Assembly: GCA_019648995.1 (NCBI GenBank)
Contig: BLXT01003735.1
Span: forward strand, 638,322-687,641
DNA from: Plakobranchus ocellatus
Taxonomy: Eukaryota; Mollusca; Gastropoda; Plakobranchidae
DNA: 49,320 nt
Direction: 5' to 3'
The notes beneath the pieces are model-generated. The model was given only the letters and a program-made list of their open reading frames with translations, had not been told where the DNA came from and did no database searches. Positions 40,001-49,260 of the stretch are shown here, piece after piece; the stretch's first letter is position 1, and each line of letters begins with the position of its first letter. The position numbers and the translations under genes are program-made.

Positions 40001-43000
40001 TTTTGACCGAGTGAGTCGCAAATCACTGCAAACAAAAGAGACTTTTGAACAGATGGTCAAATTGTTTACAGAGCATCAAATTTTAACAAGAATCCACTTA
40101 AAAACTGTGACAAGCAAGTGCAATTGAAATAAAACATAATCATTTCCCCAGTTTGACTAGGAAACCAAAACAGCATTGATATGCAAGTCAAATAATTTGT
40201 GTTCATATACAATGGATCTTTTACTCAAGTATTTACAAAAACTACAAAAATAACAAAACAATGAAACTAGTGACACAAATGAAAAGTAACATGGAAGCCT
40301 TGACACCCATATTTCTACAATTTATATCCATTTTAATACTGCCTCTTATGATTTCTAAGACCGGACATTCTCACATTCTATGAGTTTTTGGCAGAAAGCA
40401 GACAAGATCACGAAAACGCATTTCTGTGATTGCAATAAAATTTATAATAAAACATCTCACATTTTGCCGTTGGGTTTGTTCTATTTGAAAGATGTGCTAT
40501 TCTGGAAGCTGTGTCAGCAAGGATTTGCAATAAATCCATGTAATAGTGATTTTATGCGTTTGTAAACTTATGAGGGTGCAGGAATCATCTACTTGGATTT
40601 AGGAATGGACTTTGCCAAGGTACATTTAAATGATTCATAAAATTTATTTTTCAAGTTTCATTTTTTTTCATTTCAAGTTCAAACATATAAATCCAATTAT
40701 TGTTGAAAAATTTATTTTAACATTGCTTATATGGTGATCAAAACAAGGTGACTTCATCAATATAATCTGTCATGAATACCAGGGTCTACTTTTGTAAATA
40801 TGTAGACTTTAAAAGGCATTGGATTGGAAATAAACGTATCAAATCAATGATTAATGTGTTTTGAGCACACAAATAGGTTAAACAAGGATATTTTGTGAAT
40901 AATCTGCAGCATTCTTTGGTTTATTATCGGTGCATGCTCTCCTGTTGTCCAAAATTCAGCCTGTACATACTGAATAAACTGGTCTCCTTATATTTCAATG
41001 TAAGCCTGTGAAACGATTCATCGGGCAAAACCTAAACATGTTTTACTCTTGATTAATTTAAAGCATTTTATTTTTCAACCAAAGGAATTTTCATTTGAAT
41101 TGTAAACAAAAAATTATATCCTGTCATGTTGGCGTGCATTTCTGCTAACACATAGATCTGGAAAAAATGGCTACCGCAAAAGAAAGCCATAGGCGGTTTT
41201 TTGTAGGACCTGGTAGACCTTGATATTTTTGCTTTGACTTGCAAAATAAAAAAAAAACCACAATCAAATCGCCTTTCATGCAAGTTCTGATTAAATGTTT
41301 TATCTTCATCAAGTCAAAAGCATAGTTGAAAATACAAAAGGAAAGAAAATTAAAGTAGTAAAGGACAACATTGAACACTGGGTCATATATCTAAGATTAT
41401 ATTAGCTTTCAAAGTTCAAAGTGAATAATTCAATTTGACATGCAGACAATATTAACAATAAAGCTGAATAAAGGCAGAGAACAAACATAAATGAGTAAAA
41501 ATGAAAAAAAAATATATTGTTGGCATCAACATTATTCAGTATATATATGTTGTAATAATAATTCTTTTTTTTTATAATAACATACTTGTTCATGTATAGT
41601 GTATCAATATAATGTGTGCAGAAAGTAATTTTTACACTTTTTTTTCACAATGTATCAACTTTAGAAGGATCTGCGATAAATGTTTGTGTCTCTGAATAGA
41701 GAAATAATAACTATTTATCAGAGATTGTGAACCTCATGTATAAATCAGGTATCCAACCTGGTATATAATTTGAAAATATACAATAGAAGTATTGAGTGCT
41801 CTTTGAAGTTTGCAGCTCTTTTTGTTTTCTTTTGTGCTTTAAAATACTAATTCATTTTGTCATTTTGCATGTTCTTTTGATGTTCCAAACAATATATGTA
41901 GGATAAAAGAGGGCTTGTCTAAAAATTGTCTGAGGTGCGTCTGTTGCTTAAATTTTTTGATTTCTGAATTCCCCTGACTTGGTGCTAAATTTTGATGATG
42001 CAACACTGTACACTTACATGAAAAATGGCCAGCATTGACTTTTCAAGAGAGCCTGATGATTATAAATACATGCACTTATTCTGTTCCACAATGTTAATAA
42101 TGAAGCAAAGGCACTTTTAGTTATGCATAGATTAGACAATTTTTAAATGTACCAATATATTTTTAATACCAATATCTCAAAAAAAAAATTCGTTAATGTA
42201 AAACAAAGAATTTTTTAAAACTTAAATAAAAGCATTATACACCTTTTAAGTAGGCCTAGTTACCTTTCACCTGTCAAATCTTCAAGGATGAGTTTCAGTT
42301 CATGCGCCCCCGATTCAGCAATAACCTTTCAAATGAAATGAAAATTAGCCTAAAGGTCGTCCCACACTAGAAGCGACGCGGCTTGTCATGGCTATCTTGA
42401 AGGACTGGTGTCGCAGTTACCCACTGACAAGTTAGCCTGATAATTTGTGTAATAAGACTGGCCTCATGATTCACAACAGTCAGTAGAATTATGCTTGGTT
42501 ACGTAATGGCACCCCCCTTTTTCTTATCCAACAGAGCCACTGACGTAAGACCAGACTGTAATAGCTCCGACACTTTGACAAGATGAAAGTTGCAGCGCAC
42601 TTGGTGTGCTCTCACACCAAAGAAACAGAGTATTTTCAAACATGTATTGTTGGACACGTGAACTGCTGCCTCCAGAGTGGGCTCTCCATAAGAGTTGCAA
42701 GTTCATACTTTTATCACATTATTTTTAACAAATAGTGTATTTGGACATGTTTTTTTTTAACACAGACATTTCTGTTATGTGAGGAATTAGTCTATTTTTA
42801 GATCACATGCCTCATTTTCTGCGGAGGTAAGTTCATCAGTTTCCGTTTTGACGATTACTAATGAGTTTATTCTTCTCATTTTGGTGGCGTTCACGCTGTT
42901 TGTTACAAAATCTTAATAATTTTAAATATGCTTCACAGTCTTTTCAGTTAATATTTTTTTTCTAAATTGCCTTGTTATACAAGATTATCTATTAGGTTTT

Positions 43001-46000
43001 TTCTGAACTCGAATAGTGACACTAGCCCGTGAAGGTTACCAAAATGTTTCTATTAAATCTGTAAAAAAAAACCAAAACAAAATAAAACAAAAAAACCCCC
43101 TCAGACTTGATAGAAAATTAAAATAGTGATTCAAGTTTGGATTGATAATTGCACTGATTGATTCATTAAAGTTGATTGCTCATTCTCTCGAAATATTTCC
43201 ATAATGTCTAATCAGATTTAAGTTTTTTTGGTTAGATCTATGGTTACTTGCTAGGCCGACTAGTCCCATTTTAGATTATAATACTGTTATAAAGCAATCA
43301 AATTAAACAATAAAAATAGACTTTGTGCTCTCATACGTTTTTCTAAATCCAGCCTTAGGCTCCCATTCAATTAAGACTGGTAATTAATTCCAGGTAAACT
43401 AGCTTATTAATGTATTTTGCAGAGCAATAAATAAACCATTCACTATCAGACATTCTAAATTCACTTGTTCAATCTGAAGGGAAAAAATTTATCTTAAAAA
43501 TTAAGGAGTAATTATTATATTTTACAAAATTACTGGTATTTTAGAAAATTAGATTTTGGCTTGTTCCCTCTTTTGTATTTTTTATTGCTTTAACTGTAAA
43601 GCCTACATATGGTCCATCCTTCTGTACAGATGTGAATGCTGGATGCTGAGAAAAGACCTCCAAAGAAGACTTGAAGCAGCAGAAATGTGGTAAATCAGAA
43701 GAATAATGAGAATATCATGGACTGAAAGGAAGTCAAACGAAGAAGTAATGGAGATGGTCGGGTACAAAAGATCCCTACTCAAAACCATCAGAAAAAGACA
43801 ACTTCAATTTTTTGGGTACATAAACAGAGCTGATGGAATAGAAAAGCAAATATTGTGTGGAAAAATTTGTGGCAGCAAAGGCAGATGAAGACAAGCATAA
43901 AATATACAACGAGGAAAAATCTCCCAATAATGAATTCATCCAGAGAACTGACAACAGAGAGGAATGGAAGGCCATGATTGCCGATGTCTGCAACACACCT
44001 GGCACATGAAGGAGAAGAAGTACATCTATAGATAACTGCAAAAAAAAAAATACTTCAACAACAACAACTTCTACAACTACTACTATTATTGTAATTATCA
44101 TTAAAATGTTAGTCTTAGTATTACTATTTTAGTTATCCATTAATTTCTTTTGTTTCAGAGCCAACATAAAATATTTTCATACATTTTTTTTGGTCAAATT
44201 ATTTGGGAGATCCAAGAAAAATAAACAATTTCAGTGGTCTACAAGTATTGGTTTGATTTCTAAGGTTTTTATAACATCCAAACACTTGAGTGGTCTTACA
44301 ATTCTTAATGTTTATTGTTTAGTTAATTCAAAGAGGAAGATAGGGAGGACAGAAGAGAGATTTAGAGAGAAGGGCAGAAGGCAGGAGACAGAAGGTAAAG
44401 AAAATGAGAGAAAGTTAGAGGCAGTGAGGGAAAGAGAGATATAATGAGAGCAGATGGAACACAAGGAGAGATGGAAAGAGAGAGAGGGAGAGATGAAAGA
44501 TTTAGAGAGAAGGGGAGGAGACAGTGTGAAAGAAAGAAACCTCGTGCCTTGGCTATTACTATGGAAAATATATTAAGTTTGTTGTTCGCACATGCTGGGC
44601 AGTCTATATACATGCCACCATTCAATTCTATTCTTTTAATCCCATTACCAGACCTTCTACATGTAGTATTAAAAAAAATACATAGTCCACATCTCAAGCT
44701 TCTTAAATGTCGTGCTGACTTGGGGGTCGGGCTGCAAACTATCCTTTGATTTCTTTGATCTATTGCCAAATGGTGGGCTAGCTATTACAATAGGCCTATT
44801 ACATCAAAGGTCACAAAGTGATTTTCGGCATCATAGATGCTTTATTTATTGAGGGACACTGCAGGTCGGGCATGAATCAGAGAGACTAATCAGGTCTACT
44901 TACAGACAGTATTTTTTTGGTTTGGATGTTTGTTTTTAAATCAAGGATTTTTTTTCGTGTGATATGAAAAGAAAGAAATTCGCACAAAATGAAACCAGGA
45001 CACAGGCCATCCAGCCGTTAGGCCTTGCCCACTCAGCATAATTTTATCATGCTGAGCATATGACGTACTTTTTTTTCCCCTTAAAGTAATGCCGTACAAG
45101 CGTAATATTCGCAGGTCTGCCTACCATGCGGTTTCATGGTCAATATTTTCGGTCACAATATCTTGGCTACAAGGCAAAAATGAAGTAAAATAGAGACATC
45201 CCAATGTCTGCCTTCAGTGAGCCCTGATGAAGATGTTAAGTCAGGAAGAAGATATATGCAAATCAGACCCAGTTGGTCATGTGACTAAGCCTACATAAAA
45301 TCTCATGAAATCCACAAGAAGGCATGAATCAGACGGTTCATATGACTAGGCATTTCAAAAAGAGAAAACTAGTTGCGAACAGGCAACTATTCGCAACACC
45401 TGTTGGGAATAGGCCTAGGTAATTTCTACTATTCCCAATGCAGGAATAGACACTACGTTCGGGAAAAAAGGGTTGGCCTTTACATTACGTGGGTCCATGT
45501 CAAAATAAGCTCTTTTGAATATGCAGACTGCTGTTTTAAAATGTATGCACCTGTAATTTGTGAACGACAAAATTTGGCACTGGTGGAGGACTGCGGTCCC
45601 TATCAGTTTTCCTCCTAAATTGGATGGCCATTTCGATTATTTAACGCCAATGGGTGTACAAACTACTACTACTACTTCGATATGTCTTTATTTATGATTT
45701 AATGTTTCTTATACGGCTGGCTCTAGATTATTATGAAAATTTGAAAAAAAATTTCATTCTCACACCATCAGCTACATATTTAATATCTAAATCTAGACTC
45801 TTGAAGCCCACCTACTGACGTCAAATAATCGAAATGGCCGACTTCCTTGGGTGGGCAAAGTAGGGACCGCAGTCCTCCACCAGTGCCGAAAATTCAACCT
45901 AATGACATAATTTCTTTCTGTCCATGGATGTTTTGTCTACCTAAGACCTTTCACATTTTTCAAAACTAAACGACTTTAAATCTAGATCTAACTAATAGTC

Positions 46001-46298
46001 TTAAAGGCAAATTTCTTTTCTAAGTACTTGACTAGATCTAATCTCAATTTTAGATCTAGATCTGATCTAAATTTAGATCTTACTAGAGAAAAAAAAAGGA
46101 GAAAGTAGTCTCAATTTAATTGTTGATGCCTGAACTATGCCTAGATCTCCATTCTGAAGACTTTGTATCAGAGCTCAGCGATTATCAGATTACATACCTG
46201 AAAATTTTGCGTGTTTTCTCGTTGGTCGAAACACCATGGAGTTCATAATTAACAGGCGCAGTGGCCTTTAATGGGTTTCTGTGAAACCAGTACGCCAT
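27128..46298 (-). CDS. BROX: BRO1 domain- and CAAX motif-containing protein BROX (11 coding exons, 420 aa)
   Basis: Joined minus-strand exons: 46298-46198, 40025-39822, 38987-38892, 38163-38091, 37194-37086, 36603-36514, 33983-33898, 32243-32162, 31286-31136, 29468-29303, 27232-27128 (1263 nt with stop). All junctions are GT-AG and in phase. The protein starts [16 protein letters not shown] and contains BRO1-fold segments such as [30 protein letters not shown] and [10 protein letters not shown]. It also has [19 protein letters not shown] and NHLFFRKLG, and it ends GCIVS. It is close to human BROX in length (about 411 aa). Known family biology: the BRO1 domain binds CHMP4-type ESCRT-III proteins, and the C-terminal CAAX box is farnesylated, anchoring BROX to membranes including the nuclear envelope. 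Unlike ALIX or HD-PTP, there is no V-domain or Pro-rich arm. The CAAX cysteine (residue 417) is intact. Confidence 0.95.
27319..29050. mobile_element. Non-autonomous DNA transposon, about 1.72 kb, CAGGGTCCCC termini
   Basis: Inverted ends CAGGGTCCCC (27325-27334) and GGGGACCCTG (29035-29044) are flanked by identical TATATT hexamers (27319-27324 and 29045-29050), a likely target-site duplication. The right end holds subterminal repeats of TCCCGA/TTCCCGA (28968-29032). No transposase ORF was recognised; the interior includes a GA microsatellite. The CAGGG terminus resembles hAT-type ends, but hAT elements usually duplicate 8 bp, so the superfamily is open. It fills most of BROX intron 10. Confidence 0.75.
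27966..28032. repeat. (GA)n microsatellite
   Basis: A nearly pure AG dinucleotide tract with a few interruptions (AAAG, GACAG). It sits inside the 1.72-kb element, so it may have expanded after insertion. Confidence 0.95.
29303..29468 (-). CDS. BROX: BROX coding exon 10
   Basis: Acceptor ATACCACAG precedes 29468 and donor GACAAG|GTGGGA follows 29303. It encodes [20 protein letters not shown] then [20 protein letters not shown], matching the BROX segment after the BRO1 core. Confidence 0.94.
29469..31135. other. BROX intron 9
   Basis: AT-rich, with an (AT)n tract near 29838-29852 and the antisense LINE fragment listed separately. Nothing else is supported. Confidence 0.6.
30115..30548 (-). 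mobile_element. LINE 3'-end fragment (C-terminal RT tail)
   Basis: The minus-strand frame contains [35 protein letters not shown] and TIRQRHLQL. After a frameshift come GRQR- and FCSRQGT-like residues ending near 30115. This is the best preserved of five related copies in the window and is typical of RTE-like ORF2 C-termini. It is 5'-truncated and frameshifted, so inactive, and lies in the same orientation as BROX. Confidence 0.82.
31136..31286 (-). CDS. BROX: BROX coding exon 9
   Basis: Acceptor TTTAACAG precedes 31286 and donor TTAAT|GTAAGT follows 31136. It encodes [35 protein letters not shown] and ENGL, nearly the vertebrate motif LEKCQRENGF. Confidence 0.95.
32162..32243 (-). CDS. BROX: BROX coding exon 8
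   Basis: Acceptor TTATTAG precedes 32243 and donor GAAT|GTAAGT follows 32162. It encodes [20 protein letters not shown] and GLRESVE, with the conserved DKCGEAIR signature. Confidence 0.93.
32244..33897. other. BROX intron 7
   Basis: AT-rich, with one diverged tandem duplication (listed separately). No other feature was recognised. Confidence 0.6.
32798..32985. repeat. Diverged two-copy tandem duplication, about 94-bp period
   Basis: GTTGCACTT...ACATTTCAAA begins at 32798 and again at 32892. Both copies continue through AAGTTCAGC and AAATTGAAATAATTT or AAACTGAAATAATTT. The level of divergence indicates an old duplication. Confidence 0.8.
33898..33983 (-). CDS. BROX: BROX coding exon 7
   Basis: Acceptor TTTCAAG precedes 33983 and donor TGT|GTAAGT follows 33898. 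It encodes [25 protein letters not shown], aligning with AKWRKYLHLKMCFYTAY. Confidence 0.92.
33984..36513. other. BROX intron 6
   Basis: About 2.5 kb of AT-rich sequence with scattered homopolymers. No exon, protein homology or clear repeat boundaries were found. Confidence 0.55.
36514..36603 (-). CDS. BROX: BROX coding exon 6
   Basis: Acceptor TGTTTCAG precedes 36603 and donor GGAG|GTGAAA follows 36514. It encodes [20 protein letters not shown] then [10 protein letters not shown], among the most conserved BROX segments. Confidence 0.94.
37086..37194 (-). CDS. BROX: BROX coding exon 5
   Basis: Acceptor ACTTAAG precedes 37194 and donor GGAAA|GTAAGG follows 37086. It encodes a variable linker ([13 protein letters not shown]) and then [17 protein letters not shown], matching the conserved SRLIEAYVIQCQAEAQE. 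Confidence 0.92.
37332..37995 (+). mobile_element. piggyBac-like non-autonomous element, 656 bp
   Basis: Perfect 14-bp inverted termini CTCACTTGAGACGG (37336-37349) and CCGTCTCAAGTGAG (37978-37991). The left flank is TTAA; the right is TTTT, a possibly mutated duplicate. Just inside the left end are two inverted repeats of the form TGCGCC-N6-GGGCGCA (37351-37369) and TGCGCC-N5-GGGCGCA (37401-37418). The GC- and CpG-richer body contrasts with the surrounding BROX intron 4 and encodes a short acidic ORF followed by AATAAA at about 37796. Confidence 0.75.
37566..37790 (+). pseudogene. Short acidic ORF inside the piggyBac-like element (74 aa)
   Basis: ATG at 37566 begins [20 protein letters not shown], and the frame ends [12 protein letters not shown]. 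The Asp/Glu/Ser-rich start (SDTDSEEP) followed by a Ser/Thr/Lys/Arg-rich stretch resembles the disordered N-terminus of piggyBac-type transposases. The DDE catalytic domain is absent, so this reads as the 5' remnant of an internally deleted element. It is antisense to BROX. The homology is by composition and context only. Confidence 0.5.
38091..38163 (-). CDS. BROX: BROX coding exon 4
   Basis: Acceptor TTCTCAG precedes 38163 and donor TGCAAG|GTAATA follows 38091. It encodes [21 protein letters not shown], aligning with [21 protein letters not shown]. Confidence 0.92.
38892..38987 (-). CDS. BROX: BROX coding exon 3
   Basis: Acceptor ATATCAG precedes 38987 and donor GATGA|GTAAGT follows 38892. 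It encodes [20 protein letters not shown], the conserved BRO1 helix (vertebrate FELISMGFNVALWYTKYA, from memory). Confidence 0.93.
39822..40025 (-). CDS. BROX: BROX coding exon 2
   Basis: Acceptor TTTGCAG precedes 40025 and donor CCAAT|GTATGT follows 39822. It encodes [19 protein letters not shown] through [18 protein letters not shown], the first helices of the BRO1 domain. Confidence 0.94.
43590..44012 (+). mobile_element. LINE 3'-end fragment (C-terminal RT tail)
   Basis: The plus-strand frame reads [59 protein letters not shown] and GKICGSKGR. After stops and frameshifts it ends near ATGATTGCCGATGTCTGC. It belongs to the same general family as the other LINE tails but to a different subfamily by sequence. 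It is antisense to BROX. Confidence 0.82.
44331..44535. repeat. Purine-rich (GA/GGA) low-complexity tract
   Basis: About 200 bp dominated by AGAGAG, GGAGGA and GAAAG. The long open frames on both strands here are composition artefacts. TTTAGAGAGAAGGG is present twice (about 44360 and 44500), suggesting an internal duplication. Confidence 0.8.
45576..45887. mobile_element. Palindromic MITE-like element, about 308 bp, CACTG termini
   Basis: The left arm CACTGGTGGAGGACTGCGGTCCCTA (described by position: 45578-45602) is matched over 25 bp by its reverse complement ending at 45885. A second nested pair, GGCCATTTCGATTATTT at 45626-45642, pairs with 45823-45839. GG/CC extends both ends. There is no ORF. 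The ends recall CACTG-ended (Chapaev/CMC-type) elements, but no clear target duplication is visible, so classification is open. Confidence 0.75.
46198..46298 (-). CDS. BROX: BROX coding exon 1 (start)
   Basis: ATG at 46298-46296 begins [20 protein letters not shown], matching the conserved BROX N-terminus. Donor TTCAG|GTATGT follows 46198 in phase 2. There is no in-frame alternative start inside the exon. Confidence 0.95.
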
Positions 46299-46690
46299 GA
46301 TTGTTCAACTTTGTTGACGGAAATCAACGAAAACGATAGAGACAACTTCCTGTCAAAAAAGGAATGTATTAAGGAATAAAGTTGTTCCCTCTTTGGGTAC
46401 TCAATCATGAGCCACACATTTTGCGATCATTTCTCCTCTAATGCCTCGATTTTTCATGACTGATAGTGTGCTCATTATTGTCTGCTCTCGTCCATGAGGT
46501 AGCTTCATCGAACATTGTGGACTTTTTTCGTTCTTCCGTCTGCCTTTCCTTGCATCTAGATGTTTCAAACCTTCTCGTCCCCTAAAAACCTTTTGCCGCG
46601 CAAGGTCGCTTCTGACTCACCCAGTTCTGGGGCATTGAGTCGCGAAGACGCTAGCTCAGTTAGTCAGCGACGAAGCACATTTTTTTTTCT
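46299..46690 (-). promoter_or_regulatory. Probable BROX promoter / 5' UTR region
   Basis: The stretch directly upstream of the BROX start is richer in CpG than the surroundings, especially 46595-46672 (GCCGCGC, GTCGCGAAGACGC, GCGACG). Read on the minus strand it contains ACAGGAAGT, an ETS-like core, at about 46346-46354, and TGAGTCA, an AP-1-like site, at about 46613-46619. No TATA box stands out. The location fits a housekeeping-type promoter, and the sites are only pattern matches. Confidence 0.4.
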
Positions 46691-46699
46691 AAAAGAGCT

Positions 46700-48179
46700 T
46701 TGTAAAATGATCGGTACCTGTTTTGATTCACACTGAGATAACTCAAGCTAGATTTTAAAAAAAAACCACGATTTAGAACGCAGGGTACAGTTTTTATCGC
46801 TTAATTTGCAACTTTGCAACAGTATTGTGGAAAATGGAAGCGATCGACCTAATAAGCAAATGTAGATCTAGCCAAAAAACTTCGAAATCTGATCATGTAT
46901 TATGGAAAAAAAAACTTTAGAATAAACAAGCAATCGGCATAAACTAATCAACCTGTTCAATCTAAAATATCAGTGGTATCGTTTTTTAATTTTCTTTCTG
47001 GTCTGGGTTTTCTTTTTGATAGGGATCATAAAAATAACGGTTAAATAGCCTTTGTAGTGCAGCAGTTCGAAGTGAATAGAATCATTATTCAATTGCGGGC
47101 AAAAAAAACAAAACAACAACAACAAAAAAAAAAAACACAACTAAAAATAATATATATGTATTAAAATATTTCTTGAGCTCGTTGATCTTTTATTCTCTGC
47201 ACTATTCAGGACTTCCCCATTTGAATTTTTTTCCGCAGTTCATGCTATTGGTAACAAACCGTATCTGATTCAAGTTTCTTTTGTACTTGCTTGGTTAGTG
47301 TCCATGTCTCACATATATATTTATGGGTTTTAAATGATACTGAAGTGTCATTTGTCTTTTTGAAAATTCTATTCTGTGTCTTTCTGAATGTCTTCTCATG
47401 GTTGATAACTATAACGTGTCTTTTTTGCTGTTAATTCAAAATCCTTCCTTTCAAACTTCCATGTTAATCGGATCTGCTAGTTTATCTAAATCAGTTTTCT
47501 GTTCTGCAATTAAAAATGTATCTTCTGAGTACCAAATCATTTTCATTCAAGGCATGCATACTAGATTTCTCATGCTGTTTACGAGTAGCTTTCTATGACA
47601 GTCTGAACGATTAGGTCAAGTAAATTACTTTTTGTAAATATTAAAAACTCCAGCCTGGAAAGTTTCAATCCTCCATTTGCTGTTGTTGCTATTGTTGCTG
47701 TTGTTGTTGTTATTCATTCAGTTTCTTTTTTCTTTGTTTGAGACTGTTTCTTTTTAGTTCCAAAGAAAGAAAACTGTAGAGGTAAAACCAAGCGCAAGGT
47801 ATGTAGAAGTAGGTAGAAGAAAGGAAATACGACGAGTAAACATTTATAATGTTTTCTCAAGACCGCATCCACCCCTCCCCCTCTCTCTCCTTTTCTCTCT
47901 AACTCTCTCTCCCTCTTTTTCTCGTGTGCGTTATTTTATTATTCTCTCTTTAATTAGCAGGCTTATTTATCTCTATCTAAATATATCATTCTTTTTACTC
48001 TTTTTTAATTTGTCATTTTTTCAGTATTTTCTCTGCTTTGCCCTTTTCTCTAAATATCCCTCCCCATGAACATGCAACTGTATTCTTCCTGTCAGAAAAT
48101 TCGTTTCGTTAGTTCTTGTTTTTTAGTGTTTAGTGATTGTCCACCATCACCAACATCACCACCACCACCATCATCATGA
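46700..48179. other. Upstream flank of BROX: low-complexity DNA around a LINE fragment
   Basis: Contains an A-rich run (47101-47140), a GTT-rich tract (about 47680-47714), a CT-rich tract (about 47877-47925), and the CAC/CAT-rich run at 48140-48180. No gene is recognised apart from the LINE remnant. Confidence 0.6.
47240..47590 (-). mobile_element. Degenerate LINE reverse-transcriptase fragment (catalytic-motif region)
   Basis: Minus-strand broken frames show YSEDTFLIAEQKTDLDKLAD, clearly the RT motif normally YADDTVLIAE, then AKKT and, after frameshifts, ETWTLTKQVQKKLES near 47245-47290. The first catalytic aspartate of YADD is Glu here, and stops interrupt the frame, so it is inactive. The direct jump to ETWTLTK implies an internal deletion. 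Confidence 0.72.
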
Positions 48180-48437
48180 GCATCATTTTCATCATATCAT
48201 TACGTTGGAATTCTGACTGAAGACGAAGATATTGGCGGTGATGTTAAAGTGTGTTTTTTGAGAAAAAGCGTAAAAGTCGACGATAAGTTTGAAACACCCA
48301 AAGTAGAGACCATTGCTTCGGTCCCAAATGCGGACATCCATGATATTTTATCGTCACCAATTGCTTGTAGAACATCTAGGAAAAAATCTGGCATCATTTT
48401 TTACATTACCTCTCCAAATGAAACACTGGTAGGCTGA
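48180..48437 (+). pseudogene. Coding-like remnant, unidentified (about 85 codons, no start)
   Basis: The plus-strand frame is open from 48180 to TGA at 48435-48437 and reads HYVGILTEDEDIGGDVKVCF, then LRKSVKVDDKFETPKVETIA, SVPNADIHDILSSP and ITSPNETLVG. Codon and residue composition is more protein-like than the neighbouring AT noise. The layout (Y-VG..TE..D..GDVKV.FLRK, then a PKVE..I..VP..DI hinge) resembles C-terminal tails found in many invertebrate transposon-derived proteins. That resemblance is a recollection of pattern, not a match. There is no start codon or good splice acceptor. Confidence 0.45.
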
Positions 48438-49167
48438 ATGTGACGTCTTGTCCTTAGGGACTTTTTCCCCAGAGTGGCGTAAGAAGTTACGAGAGCAGTT
48501 CAAATCAGAAACTACTTTCTAAAATTTTGACAAATCTTTCAAATAAAATCTAAGCATTTTAAAGAATTTGCTATTGCTTTGTGTTAATTCGTGCTGTTTT
48601 GTTGCTAATCAGTTTGAATCTATATTGAAAATCGCCAATCAAAATGATTTTGTAATTTTAGTCCCAACTTCCTCTGTCACGAGATGAATTATGTCAACAT
48701 TGGCATTAATTTTATAGTTTTAAGATTGGTTGTCTCTTATTTACCTACTTCATTGCCAAGCACACACATACAAATAAACACACTTTCAGCTTTTCTTTCC
48801 ATAATTCTGTATGTTCTCGAATTTTTAGCTTCATTTCCTCACGTGTTCATATTTTTTACCTATGTAAGTGTTTTGAGACGCATGAATATTTGCCTTCCTT
48901 TTTGCGATTTTTTAAAATAGTATCGCTATTTTCTTGTATATGCAGGAGAATATCATATTTTGAATTTAGATAGTAGATATGTCAATAATAGTAAGTAAGG
49001 AATTCTTTAATAATGTTTTAAATGGGAGCATGCTCAAACCAAAGTGTTTGTTTTTAATGCATCCATGCAATAATGTATATATGAAGGTCGGGTATCGTTA
49101 CCTTTGCCCTTCTTTCTATACTAAAAACATCTTACATGTGTCGAGTTATGTTTAGTTATATGAATGA

Positions 49168-49170
<3 letters not shown>

Positions 49171-49217
<47 letters not shown>
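49171..49217. repeat. Poly(T) tract, 47 nt
   Basis: Uninterrupted T run directly abutting a SINE fragment. On the minus strand it reads as a poly(A) tail following the SINE 3' end. Confidence 0.95.
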
Positions 49218-49221
<4 letters not shown>

Positions 49222-49260
49222 AAAGGTGATCTCACGCTTGTGGGTGGTGGACAAATGTCG
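49218..49260 (-). mobile_element. Partial SINE copy with poly(A) tail
   Basis: ATAAAAAGGTGATCTCACGC at 49218 matches the SINE 3' part seen at 8430 and 26255. The abutting poly(T) gives a minus-strand retroposon orientation with an A-tail. The rest diverges. Confidence 0.5.

Larger units (their letters stand above)
40026..46197. other. BROX intron 1 (6.2 kb)
   Basis: The largest intron, holding a LINE tail (43.6-44.0 kb), a purine-rich tract (44.33-44.53 kb) and a palindromic 308-bp element (45.58-45.89 kb). There is also an exon-like segment at 42.27-42.33 kb. The remainder is AT-rich with no supported gene. A long first intron often holds regulatory elements, but none can be named here. Confidence 0.6.

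Noticed and set aside
42264-42325. Considered as a BROX exon between exons 1 and 2
   Set aside because: Exon 1 (phase 2) joins exon 2 at 40025 directly to give the conserved KIFSDLR segment; inserting this segment breaks the frame.
44362-44769. 135-codon open frame on the minus strand, the longest in the window
   Set aside because: It spans a purine/pyrimidine-rich low-complexity tract that is open on both strands. The residues are mostly Leu/Ser/Pro repeats from CT-rich sequence, with no homology.
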